The position numbers and the translations under genes were made by a program. Under the pieces are notes generated by a model, which was given only the letters and a program-made list of their open reading frames with translations, searched no databases and was not told the origin of the DNA. 45,657 nucleotides of DNA from Methanoregula sp. (lineage in GTDB: Archaea > Halobacteriota > Methanomicrobia > Methanomicrobiales > Methanospirillaceae), in the NCBI GenBank assembly GCA_022710385.1, contig JAKLGZ010000005.1, positions 1-45,657 on the forward strand, given 5' to 3'. Shown here piece after piece: positions 8,818 through 17,670 of this stretch (its first letter is position 1; the number at the start of each line of letters is the position of its first letter).

Positions 8818-8836
8818 ATTAATCAATGAGATTAAT
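8818..8836. promoter_or_regulatory. Palindromic operator ATTAATC-N5-GATTAAT upstream of regulator copy 2
   Basis: Perfect 7-bp arms with 5-bp spacer AATGA, 111 bp before the start at 8707. A further half-site, GATTAAC, lies at 8849-8855, farther from the gene. It is identical in arms and geometry to the site at 6402-6420. Confidence 0.75.
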
Positions 8837-8938
8837 CTTCATCTATACGATTAACCTTCCTTAAGGTACCATGTAATCGTATATAATACCTATCGAATCA
8901 CTTATCCGGCGCTCCCATTCAGGGCTCAAAGATATCTA

Positions 8939-9376
8939 TCAACTGACCATGATCTGGATGGCACCAGGATACCTGCCCATAATGGCAAACACGATCGCCC
9001 TGCCCACCCATAACCTCCCCCCGATGAATTCCCTCAGGTCCGACAACTCCCCAAGAGCTTGTAACGCCTCAAGTGCCGTAGCATCAGCCAGCATGAAGCT
9101 GTCAGTGACCGTTGAATCAAAGTAAAAAAGAATGGGGAGTTTGAGGCGGTAGCGGAGAGGTTCAGGAAGTCTCTCCCAGAGAACCCGGATCGTATTTCTA
9201 TCAAAAGCATACTCTCTGCCACCACGGGTGACCGATGCAGGATGTAGTTCCCTGACAAGGTCTGAAAGTCTCCTTCGATCAGCAACGACGCCATCATTTA
9301 TTTTCCCCATCTCGAGAGCCATCCATCTCATGAGAACGGATTCATCTGACACGGGTGGGCCAAAGGTCATACTCAT
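8939..9376 (-). CDS. UPF0216 (DUF61) family protein
   Basis: A 145-residue soluble protein resembling the archaeal UPF0216/DUF61 family. Typical features seen are the N-terminal LEMGKINDGVVADRRRLSDL, an acidic helix and the RYRLKLPILFYFD segment. The molecular function is not known. It stands alone on the minus strand, divergent from the THEP1 gene. A second ATG two codons inside (MTFG) is possible. Confidence 0.75.
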   Translation of the reverse strand: MSMTFGPPVSDESVLMRWMALEMGKINDGVVADRRRLSDLVRELHPASVTRGGREYAFDRNTIRVLWERLPEPLRYRLKLPILFYFDSTVTDSFMLADATALEALQALGELSDLREFIGGRLWVGRAIVFAIMGRYPGAIQIMVS

Positions 9377-9561
9377 TTAGTATTCTGGTTTTTTTGGTAA
9401 GTAATCTATTCCCACCGGCAGAATTTTTTACGTAAAACAGCAACAGCACATTACCCGGTTCAACCTCCTTGACACAACAAGGAGAAGTCTACCAGAGACG
9501 GATATCTGGTGAACAGCAATGGAGGGACACCTCGTAAAGAATCGGGGGATGACCCATTATC

Positions 9562-10041
9562 ATGACCATACCATTGGCAAAAAACCTCCTCATCACCGGC
9601 AGTCCCGGGATTGGCAAGACCACGATCCTGGTATGGCTGGCAAGAGCCTTGTCAGATCATCGACTCGCCGGCTTTGTCACCCATGAGATCAGGAAGAATG
9701 GTATCAGGCAGGGATTCCTTCTTGTCAGCTGTTCAGGGAAGAAGCGTATTCTTGCCCATACTGATATCCATAGCCCGGTTCGGGTGGGAAAGTATCGAAT
9801 CGACCTGGAAGGATTCGAGTGTTTTCTGGAGGAGATACACCTGGAGGAAAACGATCCGAATCTTGTGATTATCGATGAAATAGGGAAAATGGAATGCTTT
9901 TCACCTCGTTTCAGGGAACTGGTGCTCTCTCTCCTTGCCTCCGAACGCCCTGTTATTGCCACCATAGCGAAGAGAGGTATTCCCTTCATGGAAACGATCA
10001 AAATGAGACCTGATGTGAAACTGATTGAGATAACAACCTGA
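9562..10041 (+). CDS. THEP1-type nucleoside-triphosphatase, C-terminus truncated by an insertion sequence
   Basis: THEP1-family enzymes are P-loop NTPases. The Walker A motif GSPGIGKT lies at residues 13-20. Walker B with the family sequence IIDEIGKMECF holds D106 and E107. The frame runs 159 residues and ends ...LIEITT where an insertion element enters. Removing the element and one target copy restores 16 further residues (MQNRDSIRDDLLNSAI) ending at TAA 11604, giving a 174-residue protein of normal family length. The truncated form keeps both Walker motifs and loses only the last helix, so it may still fold; its activity is unknown. Confidence 0.9.
   Translation: MTIPLAKNLLITGSPGIGKTTILVWLARALSDHRLAGFVTHEIRKNGIRQGFLLVSCSGKKRILAHTDIHSPVRVGKYRIDLEGFECFLEEIHLEENDPNLVIIDEIGKMECFSPRFRELVLSLLASERPVIATIAKRGIPFMETIKMRPDVKLIEITT
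10031..10036. repeat. Left target-site duplication TAACAA
   Basis: TAACAA directly flanks the left end of the insertion element and is repeated exactly at 11551-11556, showing a 6-bp staggered insertion. Confidence 0.85.
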
Positions 10042-11550
10042 CTTCGCCAGAAGAAGGATGAGAAGGTAGTGTTTAGAGAATTTGATGCCAGAAAACACAA
10101 CCTTCTCATTAGGCAATATAGCGTTAATCGATAAAATTGATTTGGAGACTACCTTCTTTGAATCAGTTCTTGGAGGGATTGGCGGTCGGAGCAGATCGTT
10201 CATACCGTCCGTAAAACTTCTCATCAGCAACAAGCTCAATCAATCAGTATCCATCAACAAGATCCTGGATTTTACGCCGGATGAACTCCTTGGGACCTTA
10301 GGATTTACGGATAAAATCTCAGATCGGAGTTTGTATAGGGTTTTGGAACGGCTTGGCGAGAGACAACCGATTGTCCTTGACCAATTTCAGCGATGGATCT
10401 GCCATCAGGATCTCGTTGATCCAACCCAGTTCGTGGACTTCAGTTCGAGTTATTTCGAGGGGAAAAAATGTCCTCTCGGTGAACTTGGATATTCCCGGGA
10501 CAACCAGCCAGGAAAACTCCAGTTCACGTTTGGGATCAGTGTTGGCCTCAACAACATACCGACGATGTTGACCATCCAGAGAGGAAATGTTCAGGATAAG
10601 AAGCACATGCGATCGCTGATTCGGTTATGTTCGCGAGTCCTGCCAGAGGGAAGTCTCCTGGTGTTTGACTGTGGCGGGAATACCCAGGATAACAAACGAA
10701 GGATCCGTGATCTGAACTTCCATTATCTGACCCTGAAGGCAAAGAAGAAAGGACCATACCGGAACGAGATAGCGATTTACCATACCAGGAAAGAAAGCCG
10801 AGTTACCTTTCTTTCCAACAACCGGGTCTATTCATGCGTCAAATCCAGGGATGGCGAAGAGGTGCGGTACATCTTTTTCTCCGAGGATCTCGCAGACGAC
10901 CAGTTAACGAAGAAAGCAAGGAAACTTGAGAAGGAGCTCAAGAAGGGAAAGATCCTTTCGAAGAAAGTTGAACAGGGAAAAGATCTCGGCCAGTATATCG
11001 CTCCTGATGGCTGGATCGTCGCCCGGGGTCATCTCCAGAAGATTCTCGGTGAAATCCCGAATCCCTATGTCACTGGTCTTGAAGGATTCTTTATCCTTGA
11101 ATCAAGTGTCGATGATGACGCCGAGAAGATCCTGACCGCTTACAAGAACCGGGACCGGGCAGAGAAGTTCATCCGGGATCTGAAAGAAGGTGCCGAGATG
11201 CGACCTATCCGGCACTGGTCCAAACATGCGGTGATCGGGTATGTTTTGATTGTATTCCTCACGAAAGTCCTGGTCAGTTTGACACAACTTTTCTGCAATA
11301 ATCCCGTCGTGAAAAATCTGAAGGTCCTCAAAAATTATCTCACGAATTTGACACTTACGATCATATACCCCTCTTTTGGGTATCCTATCAAGATCATTTC
11401 CAACTTCTCCCCAGAATTACGCCCAATTCTTGGAGATTTTATCAAGAGATATGGTAATTTGGAGGCTCCTAATCGTTGGTAATATTGAACTGGCGAATTG
11501 CATTTAGGCGCACTGATTAGTGGTGACTATATGAAAGTGGCGAAGTTAGG
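10037..11550 (+). mobile_element. Complete insertion sequence, IS4-superfamily (IS1634-like), 1,514 bp
   Basis: The element has 13-bp terminal inverted repeats (CCTGACTTCGCCA at 10037-10049; complement of CCTAACTTCGCCA at 11538-11550; one mismatch). It is flanked by identical 6-bp target duplications TAACAA. It carries one intact DDE transposase gene. It interrupts codon 159 of the THEP1 gene. Intact ends, intact transposase and perfect duplications point to a recent insertion. Confidence 0.92.
10085..11482 (+). CDS. DDE transposase of IS4/IS1634 type
   Basis: A 465-residue transposase. The catalytic triad is visible as D118 (FVDFSSSYF), D195 (LVFDCGGNTQD) and E360 in YKNRDRAEKFIRDLK, which fits the Y-(2)-R-(3)-E-(6)-K signature of the IS4 superfamily exactly. 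The region between D195 and E360 is long, as expected for the beta-strand insertion domain of this group. An in-frame TTG precedes the chosen ATG by one codon. The gene starts 48 bp inside the left terminal repeat and ends 68 bp before the right end. There is no frameshift or internal stop, so it is probably functional. Confidence 0.93.
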   Translation: MPENTTFSLGNIALIDKIDLETTFFESVLGGIGGRSRSFIPSVKLLISNKLNQSVSINKILDFTPDELLGTLGFTDKISDRSLYRVLERLGERQPIVLDQFQRWICHQDLVDPTQFVDFSSSYFEGKKCPLGELGYSRDNQPGKLQFTFGISVGLNNIPTMLTIQRGNVQDKKHMRSLIRLCSRVLPEGSLLVFDCGGNTQDNKRRIRDLNFHYLTLKAKKKGPYRNEIAIYHTRKESRVTFLSNNRVYSCVKSRDGEEVRYIFFSEDLADDQLTKKARKLEKELKKGKILSKKVEQGKDLGQYIAPDGWIVARGHLQKILGEIPNPYVTGLEGFFILESSVDDDAEKILTAYKNRDRAEKFIRDLKEGAEMRPIRHWSKHAVIGYVLIVFLTKVLVSLTQLFCNNPVVKNLKVLKNYLTNLTLTIIYPSFGYPIKIISNFSPELRPILGDFIKRYGNLEAPNRW

Positions 11551-11556
11551 TAACAA
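11551..11556. repeat. Right target-site duplication TAACAA
   Basis: Exact copy of 10031-10036, directly after the right terminal inverted repeat. Confidence 0.85.
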
Positions 11557-11606
11557 TGCAAAACCGGGACTCTATCAGAGATGATCTCCTGAATTCAGCG
11601 ATTTAA
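11556..11606 (+). pseudogene. Displaced 3' end of the THEP1 gene
   Basis: Beyond the element, the original reading frame resumes as MQNRDSIRDDLLNSAI and ends at TAA 11604-11606. NRD followed by an acidic helix matches the usual C-terminus of the family. It is no longer joined to the rest of the gene. Confidence 0.8.
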
Positions 11607-11830
11607 TGCTGGATAACCATGCTCGTTCAGGACTGGGACAATCGGAGGGTATACGTGAATCCCTCATGATTCACAAAATCTCTTAAAAATCAGGTCCACC
11701 AGATGAGAAAGGAGGATGAACAGAGGATTGATCAGGGAGTGTGATTACTTCAGGGGAATGGGAATACTTCGCATGGATAGCCTTTCTGACAAGGATCCTG
11801 TCATCTGGCTGTTTCCAATGATCGGGTGAT

Positions 11831-12085
11831 TTACCAGCGGCCGACTGTTTGAGATATGATCCGGTTCACGATTTCCCGGGGTATCGAAAGTTCTCCTCCC
11901 TGATTATTCACTGCAATCCAGGTATTGAGGGCCAAGGCAACGGTCAGTATCTCACGGGGATTGTGGGTGGCTTTTGTGATCCACCTGCAGATCTCCTCTT
12001 TATTGGAAATGGTAAGGCAGTATGAATGCTCAATCATCTGCAGATGACTCATTACCATCTCATGGTTGTCAGCAGATTGTGGCAT
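11831..12085 (-). CDS. Small hypothetical protein (84 aa)
   Basis: No family was recognised. The protein is predicted soluble and largely helical, with protein-like composition (HLQMIEHSYCLTISNKEEICRWITKATHNPREIL...). A TATA-like TACTTATAGAG (minus strand, 12105-12115) is 20-30 bp before the ATG, the spacing expected for a leaderless archaeal mRNA. This supports the gene and its start. Confidence 0.6.
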   Translation of the reverse strand: MPQSADNHEMVMSHLQMIEHSYCLTISNKEEICRWITKATHNPREILTVALALNTWIAVNNQGGELSIPREIVNRIISQTVGRW

Positions 12086-12276
12086 GGTTCATACCTGAAT
12101 TTCGCTCTATAAGTAACTACCTCAATGATGAACCCCAAGGCCTGGATTTGAATACTTAGAGAAACAAGAGGTTCCCGATCTTCGACTCACTTCTGGGTAT
12201 TATGTCGATGAGATTGCGATAGGATGAAATCACGTTCCATGAAAGTGCCGGATCCACGTTCCTGGAAAAACAGCAA

Positions 12277-12350
12277 TGGGCTCGAGGAGATTCGAACTCC
12301 TGACCTCCGCCATGTCAAGGCGACGTCATAACCAGCTAGACCACGAGCCC
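12277..12350 (-). tRNA. tRNA-Val (GAC)
   Basis: The minus strand folds as a tRNA. The acceptor stem GGGCTCG pairs with CGAGCCC, followed by A73. The anticodon loop TTGACAT gives GAC. The T-arm has GGAGTTCGAATCTCC. CCA is not encoded. A TATA-like CTTATATTAA at 12371-12380 sits about 21 bp upstream, as usual for archaeal stable RNAs. Confidence 0.95.
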
Positions 12351-12370
12351 GCTCTCTTGCGAGATGCCTC

Positions 12371-12380
12371 TTAATATAAG
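12371..12380 (-). promoter_or_regulatory. TATA box of the tRNA-Val gene
   Basis: CTTATATTAA on the minus strand, 21-30 bp before the mature tRNA 5' end, matches the archaeal TATA consensus. Confidence 0.65.
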
Positions 12381-12526
12381 TCACATGACTATTAAACTAT
12401 TCTCTTTTCCTCCAATAAACGACTGTAAACCGGAAATCCTATGGTGAACCTGATAATTTCGGTGTTTGCAGGAACCTATTTCTCTGGAAAATAACTGATA
12501 TGCCTGCGGTATACCATCGTGTCTTA

Positions 12527-12555
12527 TTTTTCTCCCTTAAATGAGAAGGGAAAAA
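12527..12555 (-). terminator. Hairpin after serA
   Basis: TCCCTT (12533-12538) pairs with AAGGGA (12546-12551), extended by A/T pairs past one bulge. It lies 9 bp beyond the serA stop and is followed on that strand by an A/T-rich run, consistent with transcription termination. Confidence 0.5.
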
Positions 12556-12563
12556 TGATTTTT

Positions 12564-14177
12564 TCAGATCAGGTTATCCGAGATTTTTGCAAATTTTGCG
12601 GTAAAAATTCCGACTTTCGCCCGGAACTCGTCCATGATTTCCGGAGAAACTTCACCATCCACGTTAAGGACCATGATTGCTTCTTCGCCAGGAGTGATCC
12701 TCCCTACCTGCATGCCGGCAATGTTGATGTTGGCCTTGCCGAGAATTGTTGACGCCCTGCCGATCACACCGGGCTTGTCGAGGTGGCGGGATACGATGAC
12801 ATACCCCTCGGGTATCATGTCCATGGTATATCCGCCGATGGAAACGATCCGGCTCCTTCCCTTGAAAAACACCGTGCCGCTCATCGTCTCTTCCATCATG
12901 TCGGTCCTGACTTTGATGGTGACAAGGCTCTTGAATCCGCCAGATTCAGGAGTGGTGGTCTCCGCATAGCTGATTCCCCGCTCCTTTGCGATGAACTCGG
13001 CGTTCACGATATTGACCGGAACCTGGAGAATTGGATCGAGAAGGCCTTTCAGCGCCATCCTTGTTACGAACCGTGTATTGGTTCCCAGCTGGGAGAGTTC
13101 CCCGCTGTAGGTGAACTCCACCCGTTCCACCCGTCCATCCACCAGTTGCATGAGGAACCGTGCCATCTTCTCAGCGAGGGCTGCAAACGGCTCGATGGTA
13201 TCTGCGACATCGGCAGGGACGATTGGTGCGTTCACAATATACTTTGCCGAACCTCCTTTCAGGACGGCCCCGCACTGCTTTGCGATTGAGACAGCAACAT
13301 TGGTCTGGGCTTCGACCGTGCTCGCACCGAGATGTGGGGTCGTGATGACCTGGTCAAGGGTGAGAAGCGCGGAGTTGAGCGGCGGCTCCTCTTCGAAAAC
13401 ATCGAGCGCCGCACCAGCCACTTTCCCTGATTTCACGGCATCGTAGAGTGCCTTTTCATCGATGATGCCCCCGCGGGCACAATTGATGATCCTGACGCCA
13501 TCCTTCATCGTGGCAATGCTCTTTGCATTGATGATGTGCCTGGTCTCCTTGATGAGGGGAGTATGCACGGTAATGAAATCCGAGGCCCTGAAGAGCTCAT
13601 CGAGGGACGCAGATTCGACACCCAGCTGGACAGCCCGCTCTTTGCTGATAAACGGATCATATCCCAGGCAGTGCATTCCCATGGCATTCGCCCTCTTTGC
13701 GATCTCCCGTCCGATCCTGCCAAGCCCGACTATCCCGAGCGTCTTCTCATTCAGCTCCACCCCCATGAACTTCGAGCGCTTCCACTCCTTCTTCTTCAGG
13801 GATGCATTCGCCTGGGGAATGTTCCGGGCAAGGGATAACATCATGGCCATCGTGTGTTCGGTTGCAGCAAGGGTGTTTCCCTCGGGGGCATTTGCAACAA
13901 TAATTCCCCGCCGGGTCGCTGCATCCATATCGATATTATCGACGCCAGCTCCTGCCCGGCCGATGAACCGGAGCTTTTTTCCCGCCTCGATTACCTTTGC
14001 GGTGACTTCGGTCCCACTCCGGACAAGGAGCGCGTCGTAATCCCCGATGATCCTGATCAGCTCATCTTCCGGCAGATCGGTTTTGACCTCTACCTGGAAC
14101 TCCGATCTGAGCAGCTCCAAACCATCTTCGGCCAGCGGATCGCTGACCAGTATCCTGAAGCTCATATGAAAACCCAT
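12564..14177 (-). CDS. serA: D-3-phosphoglycerate dehydrogenase
   Basis: Oxidises 3-phosphoglycerate to 3-phosphohydroxypyruvate, the first step of serine synthesis. In the 537-residue frame, the NAD-binding loop GLGRIG is at 151-156. Catalytic residues are R235 (NCARGGI), a Glu near 264 (FEEEP) and H282 (TPHLGAST). Residues 320-460 form the intervening domain and the last 75 are an ACT domain (DKPGVIGRASTILGKANINIAGMQ), which binds serine for feedback control in this family. The length fits the long SerA type. A second ATG at codon 5 (14165, MSFRILVSDP) is equally likely to be the true start. It diverges from ppsA. Confidence 0.95.
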   Translation of the reverse strand: MGFHMSFRILVSDPLAEDGLELLRSEFQVEVKTDLPEDELIRIIGDYDALLVRSGTEVTAKVIEAGKKLRFIGRAGAGVDNIDMDAATRRGIIVANAPEGNTLAATEHTMAMMLSLARNIPQANASLKKKEWKRSKFMGVELNEKTLGIVGLGRIGREIAKRANAMGMHCLGYDPFISKERAVQLGVESASLDELFRASDFITVHTPLIKETRHIINAKSIATMKDGVRIINCARGGIIDEKALYDAVKSGKVAGAALDVFEEEPPLNSALLTLDQVITTPHLGASTVEAQTNVAVSIAKQCGAVLKGGSAKYIVNAPIVPADVADTIEPFAALAEKMARFLMQLVDGRVERVEFTYSGELSQLGTNTRFVTRMALKGLLDPILQVPVNIVNAEFIAKERGISYAETTTPESGGFKSLVTIKVRTDMMEETMSGTVFFKGRSRIVSIGGYTMDMIPEGYVIVSRHLDKPGVIGRASTILGKANINIAGMQVGRITPGEEAIMVLNVDGEVSPEIMDEFRAKVGIFTAKFAKISDNLI

Positions 14178-14259
14178 ACTATATCGTTACCAGAGCTTTT
14201 CTAACCTTCTTCTCAATTCATAGTCCTGTCGGTCCGCTGGCCGGGACATCAGGAGATGA

Positions 14260-14270
14260 TAATTTATTAA
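14260..14270 (+). promoter_or_regulatory. TATA-like box of the ppsA operon
   Basis: TAATTTATTAA lies 34-44 bp before the ppsA start in the 126-bp divergent region shared with serA. It is the best TATA match on this strand there. Confidence 0.4.
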
Positions 14271-14303
14271 CCAGATGACAGGTGAGATTATAGTGGTGCG
14301 TGA

Positions 14304-16577
14304 ATGAAGGAGATGCCGGATATTCTGTGGCTTGAAGAAATACGAAAAGAAGATATCGCTGCAGTAGGGGGAAAAGGAGCCTCGCTTGGAGAGATGTCAT
14401 CGATGGGCCTCCCGGTACCGGGGGGATTTGTTGTGACGAGCCGGGCGTTCCGCCACTTCCTCATTGAGACAGGGATCGAACAGCCCCTGTTTTCCAATCT
14501 TGAGAATTTGAACGTCGATGATAACAATGCTCTTGAACAAGCTTCAAAGAAAGCCCGTGCACTGGTGATGAAAGCAAAGATGCCAGCATCCCTGAAAGAG
14601 AGGATCCGGGAATCCTACCAGAAGCTGAACGGTGGCGGGATGGTGGTTGCCGTCAGGTCAAGTGCGACGGCTGAGGACCTTCCCGATGCAAGTTTCGCCG
14701 GCCAGCAGGAGACCTTCCTGAATATCAAAGGTGAGAAGAACCTCCTTGATGCTGTCCAGAAGTGTTGGGCTTCGCTCTATGGAGCGAGGGCAATTTACTA
14801 CCGTGCAAAACAGGGTTTTGATGACCGGAGTGTCAACATCGCTGTGGTTGTCCAGCAGATGATCAACTCGGAGAAAGCAGGGGTGATGTTCACTTCCCAT
14901 CCGGTGACGGGAGAACCTCTGACGATCATCGAGGGATCCTGGGGTCTGGGAGAAGCAGTGGTCTCCGGCTCGGTATCTCCCGACAAATATGTCTATGACC
15001 AGCGGACCGAAAACGTGATCGACAAGCTCATTGCACAGAAGAAAACCGAGATCGTCTCCGATGGTGAACATGGCACAAAGACTCTTGAAATAGGAAAAGA
15101 ACGACAGGAGACACCGGTTCTTTCTGACGATGAGGTTGCACGGCTGGCCACGTATGGGAAGGTCGCGGAAACCCACTACGGGATTCCACAGGACGTCGAA
15201 TGGAGCATAGTCGGGGAAACCATCTACATCCTCCAGTCCCGGCCCATCACCACCATCAGGTCAGGTACAACTTCGGTAAAAACAGAAACCGGCGAGGGAA
15301 AGATCCTGGTCAAAGGCCAGGGGGCATCACCGGGCATGGCGACCGGCCGTGTCGTGGTTATCCGCGACGTCAAAGATACGGGGTCGGTCAAGGCAGGAGA
15401 CATCCTTGTCACGAAAATGACAAACCCTGACATGGTGCCCGCGATGCAGAAGGTTGCAGCGATTGTGACTGATGAAGGGGGGATGACCTGCCATGCCGCA
15501 ATCGTGAGCAGGGAACTCGGTACCCCGGCGGTTGTCGGGACAAGAAATGCCACATCCATACTCAAACCAGGCCAGCTGGTCACAGTTGATGGTGAAAAAG
15601 GATTTATTTACGAAGGGGCACTCGAAACGCCAGCCCAGGCACAAGCCCCTGCGGCGGCAATCACTGCATCACCCCTTATCACGGCAACCAGCGTCAAGGT
15701 GAACGTCTCTATCCCCGGAGCGGCGGCTCGCGCTGCTGCGACAGGTGCTGACGGGGTGGGTCTCCTCCGGATCGAGCACCTCATCCTCGGGCTGAACAAG
15801 ACGCCGGGGTGGTTTATCGCGAATGGCAGGGAAGAGGAATTCATCGATGAGCTGTACAAAGGGATCAAGATCGTACTTGATGCGTTCAACGGAAAGCCGG
15901 TCTGGGTGCGGACGCTTGATGCCCCGACAGACGAGTTCCGGAATATGGCCGGTGGCGAGAATGAACCCCATGAGCACAACCCAATGCTGGGATGGAGAGG
16001 TATCCGGCGCGATCTCCAGAGCCCCGAGCAGTTCCGTCTCCAGGTCGAGGCGTTCAAACGGCTCTGGGAAAAGGGATACGACAACCTTGGTGTGATGTTT
16101 CCCATGGTATCGCACCCGGAAGAGTTCATCGCTGCCCGGGAGATGATGGCAGAATGGGGAGTGGATGTCAACGCCGCGACCCTTGGGGTGATGATCGAGA
16201 TCCCGTCATGTGCCATCATGATCGAGGATTTCATCCATGCCGGGATCGATTTCGCCTCGTTTGGGACCAATGATCTCGTCCAGTACACCCTTGCTATTGA
16301 TCGGAACAACGCAAACGTTGCCTCAATGTACCAGCCGAAGCATCCCGCGGTGCTGGCGCTGATCGACCAGGCGATCGAGGTCTGCCGTGACCACGGGGTC
16401 GAATGTTCCATCTGCGGCCAGGCTGGTTCTGAGCCCCCCATGGTGACCTGGCTCGTAGAGCATGGAATAACGAGTGTCTCGGCCAACATCGATGCCATTG
16501 CAAAGATACGGGAGACCGTCGCACGGACAGAGCAGCGAATCATTCTTGAGAGTGCAAGAAGGTCACATGCGGAGTAA
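14304..16577 (+). CDS. ppsA: Phosphoenolpyruvate synthase
   Basis: Makes PEP from pyruvate and ATP (pyruvate, water dikinase), a key gluconeogenic step in methanogens. At 757 residues it is near the usual size. An N-terminal ATP-grasp domain (VGGKGASLGEM; RSSATAEDLPDASFAGQQET) is followed by the swivelling domain with the phosphorylated H397 (GGMTCHAAIVSRELG). The C-terminal TIM barrel binds pyruvate/PEP and has C704 in SICGQAGSEPP. The start could also be the ATG three codons later. Its stop overlaps mfnA by 11 bp, so the two are translationally coupled at the head of a five-gene operon. Confidence 0.96.
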   Translation: MKEMPDILWLEEIRKEDIAAVGGKGASLGEMSSMGLPVPGGFVVTSRAFRHFLIETGIEQPLFSNLENLNVDDNNALEQASKKARALVMKAKMPASLKERIRESYQKLNGGGMVVAVRSSATAEDLPDASFAGQQETFLNIKGEKNLLDAVQKCWASLYGARAIYYRAKQGFDDRSVNIAVVVQQMINSEKAGVMFTSHPVTGEPLTIIEGSWGLGEAVVSGSVSPDKYVYDQRTENVIDKLIAQKKTEIVSDGEHGTKTLEIGKERQETPVLSDDEVARLATYGKVAETHYGIPQDVEWSIVGETIYILQSRPITTIRSGTTSVKTETGEGKILVKGQGASPGMATGRVVVIRDVKDTGSVKAGDILVTKMTNPDMVPAMQKVAAIVTDEGGMTCHAAIVSRELGTPAVVGTRNATSILKPGQLVTVDGEKGFIYEGALETPAQAQAPAAAITASPLITATSVKVNVSIPGAAARAAATGADGVGLLRIEHLILGLNKTPGWFIANGREEEFIDELYKGIKIVLDAFNGKPVWVRTLDAPTDEFRNMAGGENEPHEHNPMLGWRGIRRDLQSPEQFRLQVEAFKRLWEKGYDNLGVMFPMVSHPEEFIAAREMMAEWGVDVNAATLGVMIEIPSCAIMIEDFIHAGIDFASFGTNDLVQYTLAIDRNNANVASMYQPKHPAVLALIDQAIEVCRDHGVECSICGQAGSEPPMVTWLVEHGITSVSANIDAIAKIRETVARTEQRIILESARRSHAE

Positions 16578-17670
16578 AGGAATCCCTGAAGAAGACCTCT
16601 TCTCATTTTTGCAGACAACAAAGCTACAGGATAAAAACCACCGGTTCATCCTGAGCTCGATGTGTACTCTCCCGCATCCTGTCGCAGTCAGGGCGCATGC
16701 CCTCTTCATGGAGACCAATCTCGGAGATCCGGGGCTTTTTTCGGGAACCGCTTCGCTTGAACGAACGCTTATCAGCCGTATCGGGACCCTCTTCCACCAC
16801 CCGGATGCCTGCGGGTATGCCACGACCGGAGGGACTGAATCAAATATCCAGGCACTCAGGATTGCAAGGGCGACCGCAGGGATTGCATCACCCAATGTGG
16901 TCATACCTGAATCCGCCCACTTCTCATTTAAGAAAGCCTGTGATATGATCGGGGTTGAGATGCGGTCGGTTCCCCTCACGCGGGATTACCGGGTCGATTG
17001 TGAACGGTACCTGGAGTCCGTTGATGCAAACACCTGCTGCATGGTCGGCATTGCAGGAACAACCGAGTATGGCATGGTAGATCCCATCAGGAGGCTTGCA
17101 GACTATGCGCGGAAGGAGGGGATATTCTTCCATGTCGATGCTGCGTTCGGGGGTATGGTCCTTCCGTTCCTGAAAGGGGCTCCCGAATTTGATTTCTCGC
17201 TCCCTGGGGTAATGTCGATCGCTGTCGATCCTCACAAAATGGGGATGAGCACCATACCAGCCGGCTGCCTCCTTTTAAGGAATGAAAAAGATCTCTGTTC
17301 ATTATCAGTAGATACCCCCTACCTTACCGTGAAGCAGGAGTTTACGCTCTCCGGCACCCGGCCCGGTGGATCCGTCGCCGGAGCACTCGCGGTGCTTGAA
17401 TATCTTGGCTACGAGGGGATGGCAGCGGTAGTCGATGGGTGCATGAAGAATACCAGAAGGTTGATCAACGGGATGGAGAGCTTCGGAATCCGGCCGGTTG
17501 TCATCCCCGATGTCAACGTTGCCACCTTTGAAGCCCCGGAATCGCCGGTTCCTTCACCCTGGCAGGTCTCGTACACCCGGAACAACCATCTCAGAATCGT
17601 CTGCATGCCCCATGTGCATGCGGGGATTATTGAAGCATTTCTTGAAGCTATTGGTGAGCAGTATGCTTGA
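16567..17670 (+). CDS. mfnA: L-tyrosine (or aspartate) decarboxylase MfnA
   Basis: A PLP-dependent group II decarboxylase. In methanogens it makes tyramine for methanofuran; some homologues act on aspartate to give beta-alanine for coenzyme A. The chosen ATG gives 367 residues, the family length; a longer open frame starts inside ppsA but is not supported. The PLP lysine is K224 in VDPHKMGMS, preceded by the HVDAAFGG aspartate motif. GYATTGGTESNIQALR is the cofactor-phosphate region. It overlaps ppsA upstream (11 bp) and hpt downstream (8 bp), indicating tight co-expression. Confidence 0.92.
   Translation: MRSKGIPEEDLFSFLQTTKLQDKNHRFILSSMCTLPHPVAVRAHALFMETNLGDPGLFSGTASLERTLISRIGTLFHHPDACGYATTGGTESNIQALRIARATAGIASPNVVIPESAHFSFKKACDMIGVEMRSVPLTRDYRVDCERYLESVDANTCCMVGIAGTTEYGMVDPIRRLADYARKEGIFFHVDAAFGGMVLPFLKGAPEFDFSLPGVMSIAVDPHKMGMSTIPAGCLLLRNEKDLCSLSVDTPYLTVKQEFTLSGTRPGGSVAGALAVLEYLGYEGMAAVVDGCMKNTRRLINGMESFGIRPVVIPDVNVATFEAPESPVPSPWQVSYTRNNHLRIVCMPHVHAGIIEAFLEAIGEQYA

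Noticed and set aside
11702-11829. Very short frames after an AAAGGAGG sequence downstream of the insertion element
   Set aside because: The Shine-Dalgarno-like sequence directly abuts the ATG and the frames are 13-37 codons without recognisable features.
16474-16566. Longer N-terminus of MfnA starting inside ppsA
   Set aside because: The extra 31 residues are an out-of-frame reading of the ppsA C-terminus; the ATG at 16567 gives the normal family length.
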